From Roseobacter sp. (GTDB lineage Bacteria; Pseudomonadota; Alphaproteobacteria; Rhodobacterales; Rhodobacteraceae), in the NCBI GenBank assembly GCA_024636475.1, contig JAGXHA010000069.1, positions 1-64,000 of the forward strand: DNA of 64,000 nt, in the 5' to 3' direction. The notes beneath the pieces are model-generated. The model made no database searches. It saw nothing but the letters and a program-made list of their open reading frames with translations, and was not told the DNA's origin. The position numbers were made by a program, and so were the translations under genes. Positions 25,270 to 33,625 of this stretch are shown piece after piece. Numbering within the stretch: position 1 is the stretch's first letter; each line of letters starts with the position of its first letter.

Positions 25270-25730
25270 CGCCCATCCGGCTTGGACCTGATGACCCTGC
25301 ATTGTCCGATTTGCTGGCACTCATGCGCGACTGTTTTGCCTATATGGAGGGGCGGATTGACCCACCCAGCTCTCTTGGCAACGTAACCACTGCCACGTTG
25401 CGTCAAACAGCAGCCGAGGCCGAAATTTGGTGTCTCGGCCACCCACCCGTTGCTTGCATGATCCTGACGCCAAAACCGGGTCGCCTTTATCTGGGCAAAA
25501 TCTGCGTGTCACCGCCTCACCAGCGTCTTGGCCTTGCCCGCCACTTGATCGATCATGCACAGACCCGCGCCCGCGACATGCGCCTGCCCCGGCTTGAACT
25601 GCAAACACGCGTCGAGCTGATGGACAATCATGCCACGTTCAAAGCGCTCGGGTTTACCGAACACGCCCGCACAGCGCATCCAGGCTATGACCACCCTACC
25701 AGCATAACAATGCGCAAAACTGTCGTTTAA
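25260..25730 (+). CDS. GNAT-family N-acetyltransferase
   Basis: A 156-aa GNAT-fold protein. The acetyl-CoA-binding motif A is LGKICVSPPHQRLGLARHLIDHA (residues about 81-103; Q/R-x-x-G-x-A core), with the C-terminal LGFTEHARTAHPGYDHP strand. It would acetylate an amine of a small molecule or protein; the acceptor is not predictable. It overlaps the response regulator gene by 10 bases, so it belongs to the two-component operon. Its last 4 bases overlap the convergent enoyl-CoA hydratase gene. Confidence 0.87.
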   Translation: MDLTPIRLGPDDPALSDLLALMRDCFAYMEGRIDPPSSLGNVTTATLRQTAAEAEIWCLGHPPVACMILTPKPGRLYLGKICVSPPHQRLGLARHLIDHAQTRARDMRLPRLELQTRVELMDNHATFKALGFTEHARTAHPGYDHPTSITMRKTVV

Positions 25731-26485
25731 CCGCCCAGCATCGCCCGCATGGCAGGGATGGTTTCATCGTTGAACCAGCCATCCTCGGGCGCATTTGCAC
25801 CCGCTGCAATACCCGCCTTGATCTTGGCGATCGCTTCGCCCCTGATCTGCAGCTTCACGCTGGCAAAGGTCGCAGGCGGGATCTGCCCCAGCTTTGCGGC
25901 CTCAGCCAGCGTTGTCGCAAGCAGCGCCTCGGCCTCGACGATCCTGTCCACCATGCCTGATGTCCGGGCCTCTTCGGCCGACATCGGCTGGCCGGTCAGC
26001 ATAAGGCGGCGCAGATCATTGGGCGATAAAGTCGCCCGCGCGATCTCAAGCGGGCCAAGCGGGAAATCCGCACCCACACGAACCTCAGCCAACCCAAAAG
26101 TCGCCCGAGGTGCAGCAACGCGGTAATCGGACGCCAGCACGTAAAACAAACCGCCCGCAATTGCCGCCCCGTTCACCGCAACAACCGTGGGCTTTGTGCA
26201 GGCAAACAACGCCAGAAAACCCTCGTTCAACCCTTTGACGATGGCATGCTGTGCAGCCAGATCAAAGCCCTGCGCCTCCTTCAGGTTCAGACCCGCTGAA
26301 AACACCTTGAACGGCGAGGCAAGAACGATGGCCCGAACTGTCTGATCCGTCTCAAGCGTCTGAATCATCTTCGCAAACTGTATCAATCCACCCGCAGATA
26401 GCGCATTCACAGGCGCATGGCTCAACGTCAGGCAAACCACCCCGCCGGGATGGTCGCTTCGGATCAGATCGGATGTCCTTGTCAT
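25727..26485 (-). CDS. Enoyl-CoA hydratase/isomerase family protein
   Basis: A 252-aa crotonase-fold enzyme. Oxyanion-hole segments are FSAGLNLKEAQ (about 60-70) and NGAAIAGGLFYVLASDYRVA (about 100-119). The two catalytic glutamates of classical hydratases are not evident, so it may act as an isomerase (3,2-trans-enoyl-CoA type) or another crotonase. GGGAGA lies about nine bases before 26485. It stands alone, convergent with the GNAT gene. Confidence 0.88.
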   Translation of the reverse strand: MTRTSDLIRSDHPGGVVCLTLSHAPVNALSAGGLIQFAKMIQTLETDQTVRAIVLASPFKVFSAGLNLKEAQGFDLAAQHAIVKGLNEGFLALFACTKPTVVAVNGAAIAGGLFYVLASDYRVAAPRATFGLAEVRVGADFPLGPLEIARATLSPNDLRRLMLTGQPMSAEEARTSGMVDRIVEAEALLATTLAEAAKLGQIPPATFASVKLQIRGEAIAKIKAGIAAGANAPEDGWFNDETIPAMRAMLGG

Positions 26486-26607
26486 GGTGCATGTCTCCCA
26501 GAGTTGGATCACAGGATTTCATTCAATCCACGCCACGTCATCCGAAATCACCAGACACGGACAATTTTTCGTTGCGCCCCCTTCGCCAACACCGCATGAT
26601 TCAAATC

Positions 26608-26835
26608 ATGATTGAATGCCTGCTTTACCGTACCAGTCACGCGCAGCTACAGCTGTTTTACCGCGTGGAAATCGCGATGAACCTGTTTAGCGAAGTGTCT
26701 GTGCTGCGCGAATGGGGCACCGCCGGTGGCAGACCAAAGGCAATCATACAGTGCTTTGGCAATCTGCGCGAGGCATCACGCGCAGCCGACAAGCACCGCA
26801 ATCGCGCAGAGCGGCGCGGGTATCTACGCGCCTGA
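26608..26835 (+). CDS. Small stand-alone WGR-domain protein
   Basis: A 75-aa protein that is essentially one WGR domain: CLLYRT, the strand [17 protein letters not shown], the hallmark [11 protein letters not shown] (about residues 35-45) and the helix [21 protein letters not shown] domains bind nucleic acid ends in PARPs and also occur alone in Rhodobacteraceae with unknown role. ATG 26608 is chosen by domain fit; ATG 26596 is four codons earlier. Its 3' end overlaps the convergent M20 amidohydrolase gene by 12 bases. Upstream spacer of 110 bases separates it from the divergent hydratase gene. Confidence 0.82.
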   Translation: MIECLLYRTSHAQLQLFYRVEIAMNLFSEVSVLREWGTAGGRPKAIIQCFGNLREASRAADKHRNRAERRGYLRA

Positions 26836-28032
26836 CCCCAAGGCCGCGACAGCATGCGCCAGAACCAGCACCCCTGCGACCAGATCATCTTCTGCTGTGT
26901 CTTCGGCGAATGTATGGCTTAGCCCGCCAATCGACGGCACGAACACCATCGCCACCGGCAAAAACCGCGCAACATTGGTCGCGTCATGCAATGCACCCGA
27001 CGGCATCTTGCGCCAATTGCCGGGGGTGACCGCTTCGGCACCGGCTTCCAGGGCGGACCGCAGGCGGGTATCCATCGCAACAGGTTCCAACCCCAGCAGC
27101 GTGCCATAGCTCAGCGTCATGCCCTGCGTTTGCGCCACCTCAGCGGCGGTCTCGCGAATGATGGTTTCCATACGCGCCAAACGGTCTGTATCCGCGTCCC
27201 GCCATTGCATCGAGAACACTGCGCGCCCGGGCACAATAGACGACGCATTGGGATGCAAGGACACATGCCCGATTGTCCACACGGTTTGCGGCGTGACCAC
27301 ATTTCGCAAACGATCGTTCAACAGAGTATTGAAGGCAGAAACCGCCTGAAACGCGTCCCGGCGCAAATGCATTGGCGTCGTCCCGGCGTGGTTTTGTTGT
27401 CCCTCAAAGGTGATCTTCATGTCCCTGATCCCGACGATATCCGTCACGACACCAATTTTTTCGCCGCTGGTATCCAGCGCCGGGCCCTGCTCGATATGCA
27501 TTTCAATAAAGCCGGTGAACAAATCCGGCGCGACGTCGCCCGTCACCATCCCAGCCATGGCCTGCCGCGCATCACCCAAAGCGACGCCGGCATCATCCTT
27601 CAATACATCGGCATCGGCCAAGCTCAATTGCCCGGACCAGACCGCGCTGCCTGTCGTCACACCAAATCGGCCCTCTTCATCTTGAAAGGAGACAACCGAT
27701 ACCGCTGGTCCACCCGCCTCTTGCGCCGCACGTGCGACCTCCAGTGCCGCGATCACGCCCAGCGCACCATCCAGCCAACCGCCTTCAGGCTGGCTGTCCG
27801 AATGTGATCCCAATAAAAGAGACGGTCCTTCCGCAAGACCAAAAAGATTGCCCATCGCATCAATCTCGACCCGCAGGCCAAGGCCTTTCATCTGCGTGGC
27901 CAACCAGCGCCGTGCGGCCACGTCAGCTTCGCTATAAGCGGGACGCACAACCCCCTTGCCCACGCCCGCCGCACCAAAGCTGCGCAGCATATGCAAATCC
28001 GCTAAAAACCGGTCTCCATCAATTTGCAACAC
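26824..28032 (-). CDS. M20-family Zn amidohydrolase (allantoate/N-carbamoyl amino acid hydrolase type)
   Basis: A 402-aa binuclear-metal hydrolase of the AllC / hydantoin-carbamoylase group. Metal ligands are visible: [15 protein letters not shown] (His and Asp, about 72-86), QDEEGRF (Glu pair, about 118), MHIEQGP (His, about 184) and [10 protein letters not shown] (His, near 375). Members hydrolyse allantoate, N-carbamoyl-L- or beta-amino acids. Since the urate pathway at 41.5-47.9 kb lacks an allantoate hydrolase, this is a candidate for it. Start GTG at 28032 (or TTG 28029) follows GAGAAGGGGG, which is provided by an intergenic repeat copy. Confidence 0.87.
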   Translation of the reverse strand: MLQIDGDRFLADLHMLRSFGAAGVGKGVVRPAYSEADVAARRWLATQMKGLGLRVEIDAMGNLFGLAEGPSLLLGSHSDSQPEGGWLDGALGVIAALEVARAAQEAGGPAVSVVSFQDEEGRFGVTTGSAVWSGQLSLADADVLKDDAGVALGDARQAMAGMVTGDVAPDLFTGFIEMHIEQGPALDTSGEKIGVVTDIVGIRDMKITFEGQQNHAGTTPMHLRRDAFQAVSAFNTLLNDRLRNVVTPQTVWTIGHVSLHPNASSIVPGRAVFSMQWRDADTDRLARMETIIRETAAEVAQTQGMTLSYGTLLGLEPVAMDTRLRSALEAGAEAVTPGNWRKMPSGALHDATNVARFLPVAMVFVPSIGGLSHTFAEDTAEDDLVAGVLVLAHAVAALGSGA

Positions 28033-28040
28033 GATCCCCC

Positions 28041-28063
28041 TTCTCTGGCTTTCAAATATCCCA
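28041..28063 (-). repeat. Roseobacter-type intergenic repeat, copy 2 (degenerate)
   Basis: On the minus strand GGGATATTTGAAAGCCAGAGAAGG directly precedes the M20 gene start, so its AGAAGG end supplies the ribosome-binding site. Two core substitutions relative to copies at 33471 and 42795. Confidence 0.65.
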
Positions 28064-28071
28064 GGGAGTTT

Positions 28072-28088
28072 GAGGGACAGCGTCCCTC
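28072..28088. terminator. Hairpin after the formate dehydrogenase gene
   Basis: GAGGGAC-AGC-GTCCCTC, a perfect 7-bp stem, 51 bases past the stop codon on the minus strand. It lacks a T-run and is adjacent to repeat copy 2, so it may be a weak terminator or part of that element. Confidence 0.4.
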
Positions 28089-28139
28089 ATTCCCAAATCA
28101 AATCGAATGTGCCCAACGGGCATACCACAAGATCAAGCT

Positions 28140-30908
28140 TCATTCCGCGGCAATAACTTCACTGACCGCTTCCACCTTCACGGCAGAAAACTTGAACTCG
28201 GGAATCTTCCCATAGGGATCCACAGCCGGGTTTGTCAGTATATTCGCAGCCGCCTCGACATAGGCAAAGGGCAAGAACACCATGTCAGGCGACACTGCGC
28301 GATCCTCGCGTGCCATGATCTCGATCGAGCCACGCTTGGTGGACAGGCGCACATGGTCGCCCGGTGCCACACCAAGCTTGCGTAAAGTCGACGGGTGGAG
28401 CGAACAATTTGCCTCAGGCTCCAGCCCATCCAACACATGCGACCGACGCGTCATCGACCCCGTGTGCCAATGTTCCAACTGCCGCCCCGTGGTCAGGATC
28501 ATGGGGTACTCCTCATCAGGTACATCATCGGGGGCCACGATGCTGGCAGGGGTGAACCGCGCACGCCCGTCTTGACGCGGAAAGCCATCGCCAAACACAA
28601 TCGCTTGCCCCGGATCGGTCGGGCTGGTCGACGGATAGGTCACAGCGCCTTCGGCTTCCAGCCGGTCCCACGTGATATTGTTGAGGGAGGACATGTTAAG
28701 CTTCATCTCGGCAAACACCTCGGAGGGATCCTTATAGGACCACCCCAACCCAAGCCGGTTGGCCAGCTCAACCTCGATCCACCAATCTTCTTTCGCCTCG
28801 CCCGGGGGCGGCACCGCCACCCGGCCCATCTGAACCTGACGGTTGGTATTGGTCACGGTGCCTGACTTCTCGGCAAATGCACTGGCAGGCAAAATCACAT
28901 CAGCGAAATTCGCCGTTTCGGTCAGGAAAATATCCTGCACGACCAGGTGCTCAAGCTTGGCCAAGGCGTCGCGGGCGTGTTCAACATCAGGGTCCGACAT
29001 GGCAGGGTTTTCACCCAACACATAAAGGCTGCGAATGTCACCATCATGGACCGCGTCCATGATCTCGATCACCGTCAGGCCCTTCTTGCTGCTGAAATCT
29101 TCGCTTTTCCAAACCTCGGTAAAGGCCGCGCGCACGCCATCATCCGACACCGGCTGATAGTCAGGCAAGAACATCGGGATCAGCCCCGCATCCGACGCAC
29201 CTTGCACGTTGTTCTGCCCACGCAACGGATGCAGGCCTGCGCCGGGCCGGCCAATCTGGCCGGTCATCAGCGCCAGAGAGATCAGACAGCGTGCATTGTC
29301 GGTGCCGTGAATATGCTGCGACACGCCCATACCCCAGAAGATCATCGCTGCGTTGGCACCTGCGAAAGTCCGCGCGACGTCGCGCAGCGTCTCGGCATCA
29401 ATGCCACACACCTTTGCCATTTTCTCTGGCGTAAAGGTTTTCAGATGCGCCTTCTCGATTTCCCAATTTTCGGTATAGGCTTCGATATACTGTCGATCAT
29501 AGAGCTTTTCTTCCACGATCACGTGCATGATCGCGTTGAGCATCGCCACATCCGTGCCGGGCCGGAATTGCAACATATGCGAGGAATGCCGCTTGAGCGC
29601 CTGCCCACGGGGGTCCATCACGATCAGCTTCCCACCGCGCTTGGCGAATTGCTTGAAAAACGTCGCTGCAACGGGGTGGTTTTCGGTCGGGTTCGCGCCA
29701 ATCACAATCGCCACATCGGCGTTTTCAATCTGGTTAAAGGTCGCCGTCACCGCACCCGATCCAACGTTTTCCATCAACGCCGCAACCGACGAGGCGTGAC
29801 ACAGCCGCGTACAGTGATCGACGTTGTTGTGCCCAAAGCCCTGACGGATCATTTTCTGAAACAGATAGGCTTCCTCGTTGGTACATTTGGCCGATCCGAA
29901 ACCCGCAACCCCTTCCCCGCCAATTTTCTTCATCCCCTCGGCGGCGAAATCCAGTGCCTCATCCCAAGATGCCTCGCGAAAATGCGTGGACCAATTTCCG
30001 GGATCAACATTCAACCCTTTGGCAGGCGCATCGTCGCGGCGGATCAGTGGCTTGGTCAACCGGTGCGGATGGTGGATATAGTCGAAACCAAACCGCCCCT
30101 TGACGCAAAGCCGCCCCTCATTCGCTGGCCCATTAATACCTTCGACATATTTAATCTTGCCATCCTTGACCTTCAGCGACACTTGGCAACCGACCCCGCA
30201 GAAGGGGCAAATGCTGTCCACTTCGCTGTCAAAATCCGCCCTGTCCCCGACTTGGGCATCGTCGACCACTGTCGCCTCCATCAAGGCACCGGTCGGACAA
30301 GCCTGCACGCATTCGCCGCACGCCACACAAGAGGACGCGCCCATCAGATCGGCCATATCAAAGGTCGGATAACTGTTATGCCCGCGCCCGGACATGCCGA
30401 TCACGTCGTTGACCTGCACCTCGCGGCAGGCCTGCACACAAAGGTTGCACTGAATACAGGCATCCAAATTGACCCGCATCGCCACATGGCTGTCATCCAA
30501 CAAGGGGATGCGCCCCTCGTCCCTCTTGGGAAAGCGGCTTGCTTGGATCCCTTCAAAGGCTGCCATGTCCCACAGATGGCTGGATTTATCATGCGCGACT
30601 TCCTGTGCGGGCTGGTCTGCCAGCAGCAGTTCCATCACCATCTTACGCGCATTTTCGGCGCGAGCATTGTTGGTGGTTACGACCATGCCGTTCTCGGGTT
30701 CGCGCAAACACGACGCGGCAAGTATGCGTTCGCCTTCGATCTCGACCATACAAGCACGACAATTTCCATCAGGACGGTACCCGGGGGCTGGCGTGTAGCA
30801 AAGATGCGGGATCTTCAAGCCGCGGCCATTCGCGACCTCCCAAATGGTCATCCCGGCCTCGGCCTCAACCTTTTCGCCATTAAGCGTAAATATGATATTC
30901 TCAGCCAT
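28140..30908 (-). CDS. fdhA: Formate dehydrogenase alpha subunit (Mo/W-bis-MGD, Fe-S)
   Basis: A 922-aa enzyme. N-terminal [2Fe-2S] domain with Cys37, 50, 53, 67; then ferredoxin-like [4Fe-4S] cysteines (CIQCNLCVQAC and CVACGECVQAC), a further cluster CPFCGVGC before the molybdopterin core, and the metal ligand cysteine in CTRLCHASSVAAL, so no selenocysteine is needed. It oxidises formate to CO2. FdsG/FdsB diaphorase subunits and fdsD/fdhD are not adjacent, unlike the fds operon, so electron acceptor or partner genes must be elsewhere. AGGAGAA fixes the ATG at 30908; the open frame upstream of it is not coding. Confidence 0.93.
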   Translation of the reverse strand: MAENIIFTLNGEKVEAEAGMTIWEVANGRGLKIPHLCYTPAPGYRPDGNCRACMVEIEGERILAASCLREPENGMVVTTNNARAENARKMVMELLLADQPAQEVAHDKSSHLWDMAAFEGIQASRFPKRDEGRIPLLDDSHVAMRVNLDACIQCNLCVQACREVQVNDVIGMSGRGHNSYPTFDMADLMGASSCVACGECVQACPTGALMEATVVDDAQVGDRADFDSEVDSICPFCGVGCQVSLKVKDGKIKYVEGINGPANEGRLCVKGRFGFDYIHHPHRLTKPLIRRDDAPAKGLNVDPGNWSTHFREASWDEALDFAAEGMKKIGGEGVAGFGSAKCTNEEAYLFQKMIRQGFGHNNVDHCTRLCHASSVAALMENVGSGAVTATFNQIENADVAIVIGANPTENHPVAATFFKQFAKRGGKLIVMDPRGQALKRHSSHMLQFRPGTDVAMLNAIMHVIVEEKLYDRQYIEAYTENWEIEKAHLKTFTPEKMAKVCGIDAETLRDVARTFAGANAAMIFWGMGVSQHIHGTDNARCLISLALMTGQIGRPGAGLHPLRGQNNVQGASDAGLIPMFLPDYQPVSDDGVRAAFTEVWKSEDFSSKKGLTVIEIMDAVHDGDIRSLYVLGENPAMSDPDVEHARDALAKLEHLVVQDIFLTETANFADVILPASAFAEKSGTVTNTNRQVQMGRVAVPPPGEAKEDWWIEVELANRLGLGWSYKDPSEVFAEMKLNMSSLNNITWDRLEAEGAVTYPSTSPTDPGQAIVFGDGFPRQDGRARFTPASIVAPDDVPDEEYPMILTTGRQLEHWHTGSMTRRSHVLDGLEPEANCSLHPSTLRKLGVAPGDHVRLSTKRGSIEIMAREDRAVSPDMVFLPFAYVEAAANILTNPAVDPYGKIPEFKFSAVKVEAVSEVIAAE

Positions 30909-31027
30909 GGGGTTCTCCTGTGACGCGTTGCCGTACCATAGGCCGCATGCGCATTGGGTGGCAGTCACAATCCCGACACACCGCCCCGTTTTTGCGCCAC
31001 TGGTGTTTCCGATATGCGCCCCCCTGC

Positions 31028-31049
31028 TTCTTTGGCTAAAAAATATCCC
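31028..31049 (-). repeat. Roseobacter-type intergenic repeat, copy 3 (degenerate)
   Basis: Minus strand GGGATATTTTTTAGCCAAAGAA, a diverged copy in the divergent spacer between fdhA and the histidine phosphatase gene. Confidence 0.5.
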
Positions 31050-31121
31050 GCACAAAGGTTCCTGCCCTTCCAACCCGCGCAGCGCTTGCCTATCAAAGAC
31101 CCAACAGAAAAAGGCGGAACC

Positions 31122-31775
31122 ATGTCCCACATCACTCTCATCCGTCACGGTCAGGCAAATTCCAGTGCCACTGACGAAATCAGCTATGACATGCTCAGCC
31201 CGTTGGGCCACCAGCAGGCCGCTTGGCTGGGCGACCATCTGCGCCAGTCCGAGACCCACCACACGCGCCTTTATACCGGCACGTTGCGCCGCCACATCGA
31301 GACCGCTGACGGCATGAAAACAGGCCTCGACCCAATCCGCGACGCCCGCCTGAACGAGCTACAGTACTTCACACTCGCCACATTGCTGCAGCAGCAGCAT
31401 GGCGTTCCTCTTCCTCAAGATCAGCACGGGTTCAGCGCTCACCTGCCCCTTGTTTTTGAAAGCTGGAAAAGCGACAAACTTGAAAATCCGCCAGAAACAT
31501 TCGCCAGCTTCGAGGGTCGCATTCAATCGGTCCTCGAAGAAATCGCCGAAGGTCAGGGACCCGCGCTTGTGGTCACGTCAGGCGGGCTGATTTCAATGGT
31601 GATGGCTCAGGCAATGGGGCTTGGCATACCGGCAATGTCGCGCATGGCGCTGGCCATCATGAACACCTCGATGCATCGACTGTTTCCCATCGGGGGGCAT
31701 TGGTCACCGGTGCTGTTCAACGCCGTCCCGCACCTCGACACCACCGAACGGCGCGCCGCGCAAACACATATCTGA
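31122..31775 (+). CDS. Histidine phosphatase family protein
   Basis: A 217-aa phosphoglycerate mutase-like protein. The phospho-histidine motif LIRHGQ is at residues 5-10 and the second catalytic region includes LYTGTLRRHIETAD (about 48-61) and VVTSGGLISM (about 150). The substrate is not predictable; family members include cofactor-dependent mutases and broad phosphatases. Start chosen at 31122 because the motif must lie near the N-terminus. It is followed after 11 bases by the GST gene, which overlaps the saccharopine dehydrogenase-like gene, forming a three-gene operon. Confidence 0.88.
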   Translation: MSHITLIRHGQANSSATDEISYDMLSPLGHQQAAWLGDHLRQSETHHTRLYTGTLRRHIETADGMKTGLDPIRDARLNELQYFTLATLLQQQHGVPLPQDQHGFSAHLPLVFESWKSDKLENPPETFASFEGRIQSVLEEIAEGQGPALVVTSGGLISMVMAQAMGLGIPAMSRMALAIMNTSMHRLFPIGGHWSPVLFNAVPHLDTTERRAAQTHI

Positions 31776-31786
31776 AAGGTCAGACC

Positions 31787-32407
31787 ATGCTGAAACTCTA
31801 TTACGCGCCCGGTACGATCTCAATCGCAGTGGCCATTGCGCTTGAAGAAGCGAACCTTGCTTTTGATCCTGTAAAAGTCGATTTCAAAACCGCCGAGCAA
31901 ACCTTGCCCGATTATCTGGCGATTAATGCCAAAGGCCGCGTTCCCGCCCTCGTCTTGGAAGACGGGATGGTTTTGACGGAAACCGGTGCGCTGCTTGACT
32001 ATATCGCCGCCGTTGCGCCAGACGCGAACCTTGTTCCATCCGCACCCGCACAGGCGGCCCACATGCGCAGCGCGATGTATTATCTGGCCTCAACCATGCA
32101 TATCGCCCATGCACATAAAATGCGCGGATCCCGTTGGGCCGACAATCAATCCAGCTTTGACGACATGCAGGCAAAAGTGCCCCAGACCATGGCAACCTGC
32201 GCCGCCTATGTCGAAGATCAGATCTTGCGCGGCGATTTTGTTCTGGGGGATCGTTTCAGCATTGCCGACCCTTATTTGTTCGTCGTCTGCAATTGGCTTG
32301 AAGGCGACAACGTGAATGTCTCCAACTATCCAAAAATCCAGAAATTCATGACAGGGATGGAGACGCGCGCCAGTGTCCGCACCATCCGGGAAAAGGCCAT
32401 GCTATGA
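31787..32407 (+). CDS. Glutathione S-transferase family protein
   Basis: A 206-aa GST with thioredoxin-like N-domain (MLKLYYAPGTISIAVAIAL, conserved NAKGRVPALVLEDG and the TETGALLDYIA glutathione-binding helix) and all-helical C-domain (DRFSIADPYLFVV). Beta-class-like; Cys or Ser at the N-terminal active site is replaced by Gly-Thr-Ile-Ser with Ser12 possible. GAAAGGT precedes the ATG. It overlaps the downstream dehydrogenase gene by 4 bases (ATGA), so translation is coupled. Confidence 0.92.
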   Translation: MLKLYYAPGTISIAVAIALEEANLAFDPVKVDFKTAEQTLPDYLAINAKGRVPALVLEDGMVLTETGALLDYIAAVAPDANLVPSAPAQAAHMRSAMYYLASTMHIAHAHKMRGSRWADNQSSFDDMQAKVPQTMATCAAYVEDQILRGDFVLGDRFSIADPYLFVVCNWLEGDNVNVSNYPKIQKFMTGMETRASVRTIREKAML

Positions 32408-33465
32408 CAAGACAACATCTTTGGGTCCGTGCAGAACAGCGCGCCAATGAAACCCGCGTCGGACTGTCCCCCGACGGCGCGGCAAGCTTGCTGGCGAAAG
32501 GTTTCAGCATCACGGTAGAGGCCTCGGACAGCCGCGTCATTCCTACGCAAGCCTACGCCCAAGCAGGCTGTGCCATAGCTCCGCAATTTAGCTGGCCCGA
32601 AGCACCTGACGACGCGATTGTCTTTGGCCTCAAGGAGTTGCCTGAGGACGGAACGGCGCTGAAACATCGCCACATCATGTTCGGCCATGCCTACAAAGAC
32701 CAATCCGCTGGCAAGATCCTGTTAAAGCGCTTCAAAGCCGGAGGCGGGACACTCTATGATCTGGAATATCTGACCAATGACACCGGTCGTCGCGTCGCAG
32801 CCTTTGGCTATTGGGCAGGATTTGCCGGTGCAGCCGTTGCGGTCAAGTGCTGGGCGGCCCAGATCCGCAACGAGACGGCAGCCCCCATAACGCCCTTCGC
32901 AAATGCAGACGCACTAACGGACGCGCTGCTGGATGAACTGGCACCGCTCGACACAAAGGCCCTCAAGGCGCTTGTGATCGGTGCATTGGGCCGTGTCGGC
33001 ACCGGGGCATCGGATTTGTGCAAACGCCTCGATATTCCGTTAACGGGCTGGGACATGGCAGAAACAGCCAGCGGCGGTCCCTTTCCTGAAATCCTTGAGC
33101 ATACACTGTTTTTCAACTGTATCCTTGCAGGCCCGACCACACCTGTTTTTGTCGCAAAAGATACCCTTGAGGCTGCAAGGGATCTTCGCGTGATCGGCGA
33201 CATCGCCTGTGATCCTGACAGTCCCTTCAACCCCATTCCGATTTACAGCGAGACGACAAGCTGGGAGGTGCCTGCGCGCCGCGTGCACGACAACCCACCC
33301 CTTGATGTGATTGCGATCGACAACTTGCCGTCGATGCTTCCACTCGAAAGTTCCCTGGATTACGCAGGCCAGCTGCTCTCCACGCTGGAAGGCCTCGCGC
33401 AGGAAAACAACCCAGTCTGGGGCCGGGCCAAAACGATCTTCGAAGAGCATCTAGCAAAAATCTAA
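32404..33465 (+). CDS. Saccharopine dehydrogenase (lysine-forming type)-like protein
   Basis: A 353-aa protein with the alanine dehydrogenase/saccharopine dehydrogenase fold. N-terminal LWVRAEQRANETRVGLSPDG is typical of LYS1-type enzymes, and the NAD-binding region VIGALGRVGTGASDLCKRLDIP is near residue 195; catalytic-type Lys/His are in GLKELPEDG and MFGHAYKDQ. LYS1 converts saccharopine to lysine and 2-oxoglutarate. The window also has dapB, so lysine synthesis by the diaminopimelate route is present and this enzyme probably serves lysine breakdown or another imine reaction. Last gene of the phosphatase-GST operon; a long hairpin follows. Confidence 0.85.
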   Translation: MTRQHLWVRAEQRANETRVGLSPDGAASLLAKGFSITVEASDSRVIPTQAYAQAGCAIAPQFSWPEAPDDAIVFGLKELPEDGTALKHRHIMFGHAYKDQSAGKILLKRFKAGGGTLYDLEYLTNDTGRRVAAFGYWAGFAGAAVAVKCWAAQIRNETAAPITPFANADALTDALLDELAPLDTKALKALVIGALGRVGTGASDLCKRLDIPLTGWDMAETASGGPFPEILEHTLFFNCILAGPTTPVFVAKDTLEAARDLRVIGDIACDPDSPFNPIPIYSETTSWEVPARRVHDNPPLDVIAIDNLPSMLPLESSLDYAGQLLSTLEGLAQENNPVWGRAKTIFEEHLAKI

Positions 33466-33470
33466 GTATC

Positions 33471-33503
33471 TTCTCTGGCTCTTAAATATCCCCGCCGGAG
33501 GCA
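33471..33503 (-). repeat. Roseobacter-type intergenic repeat, copy 4 (left arm)
   Basis: Plus strand TTCTCTGGCTCTTAAATATC followed by CCCGCCGGAGGCA; pairs perfectly over 32 bases with copy 5 at 33532-33563. It begins six bases after the saccharopine dehydrogenase-like stop codon. Confidence 0.85.
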
Positions 33504-33563
33504 AATCTTCCGGAGCTCCAGAAGAACAAAATGCCTCCGGCGGGGATATTTAAGAGCCAGAGA
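33472..33563. terminator. Giant inverted-repeat hairpin between convergent genes
   Basis: A perfect 32-bp stem (33472-33503 with 33532-33563), whose 28-base loop contains a second near-palindrome, TCTTCCGGAG/CTCCAGAAGA (33506-33525, one mismatch). It lies between the saccharopine dehydrogenase-like gene and the convergent SDR gene. Built from two head-to-head repeat copies; the position suggests a bidirectional terminator, though no long T-run follows. Confidence 0.65.
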
Positions 33564-33564
33564 G
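33532..33564 (+). repeat. Roseobacter-type intergenic repeat, copy 5 (right arm)
   Basis: Plus strand TGCCTCCGGCGGGGATATTT then AAGAGCCAGAGAG. Inverted relative to copy 4 and identical to copy 6 (42795) over the first 32 bases. Confidence 0.85.
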
Positions 33565-33625
33565 GTCAAAGACCCACAAAAGATGTCATGTCGTCGCCAG
33601 ACGACGCCTTTTGGTCAATGTTTGC

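Noticed and set aside
28947..30923. 658-codon plus-strand frame opposite formate dehydrogenase
   Set aside because: Antisense to the conserved enzyme, no domain or start context.
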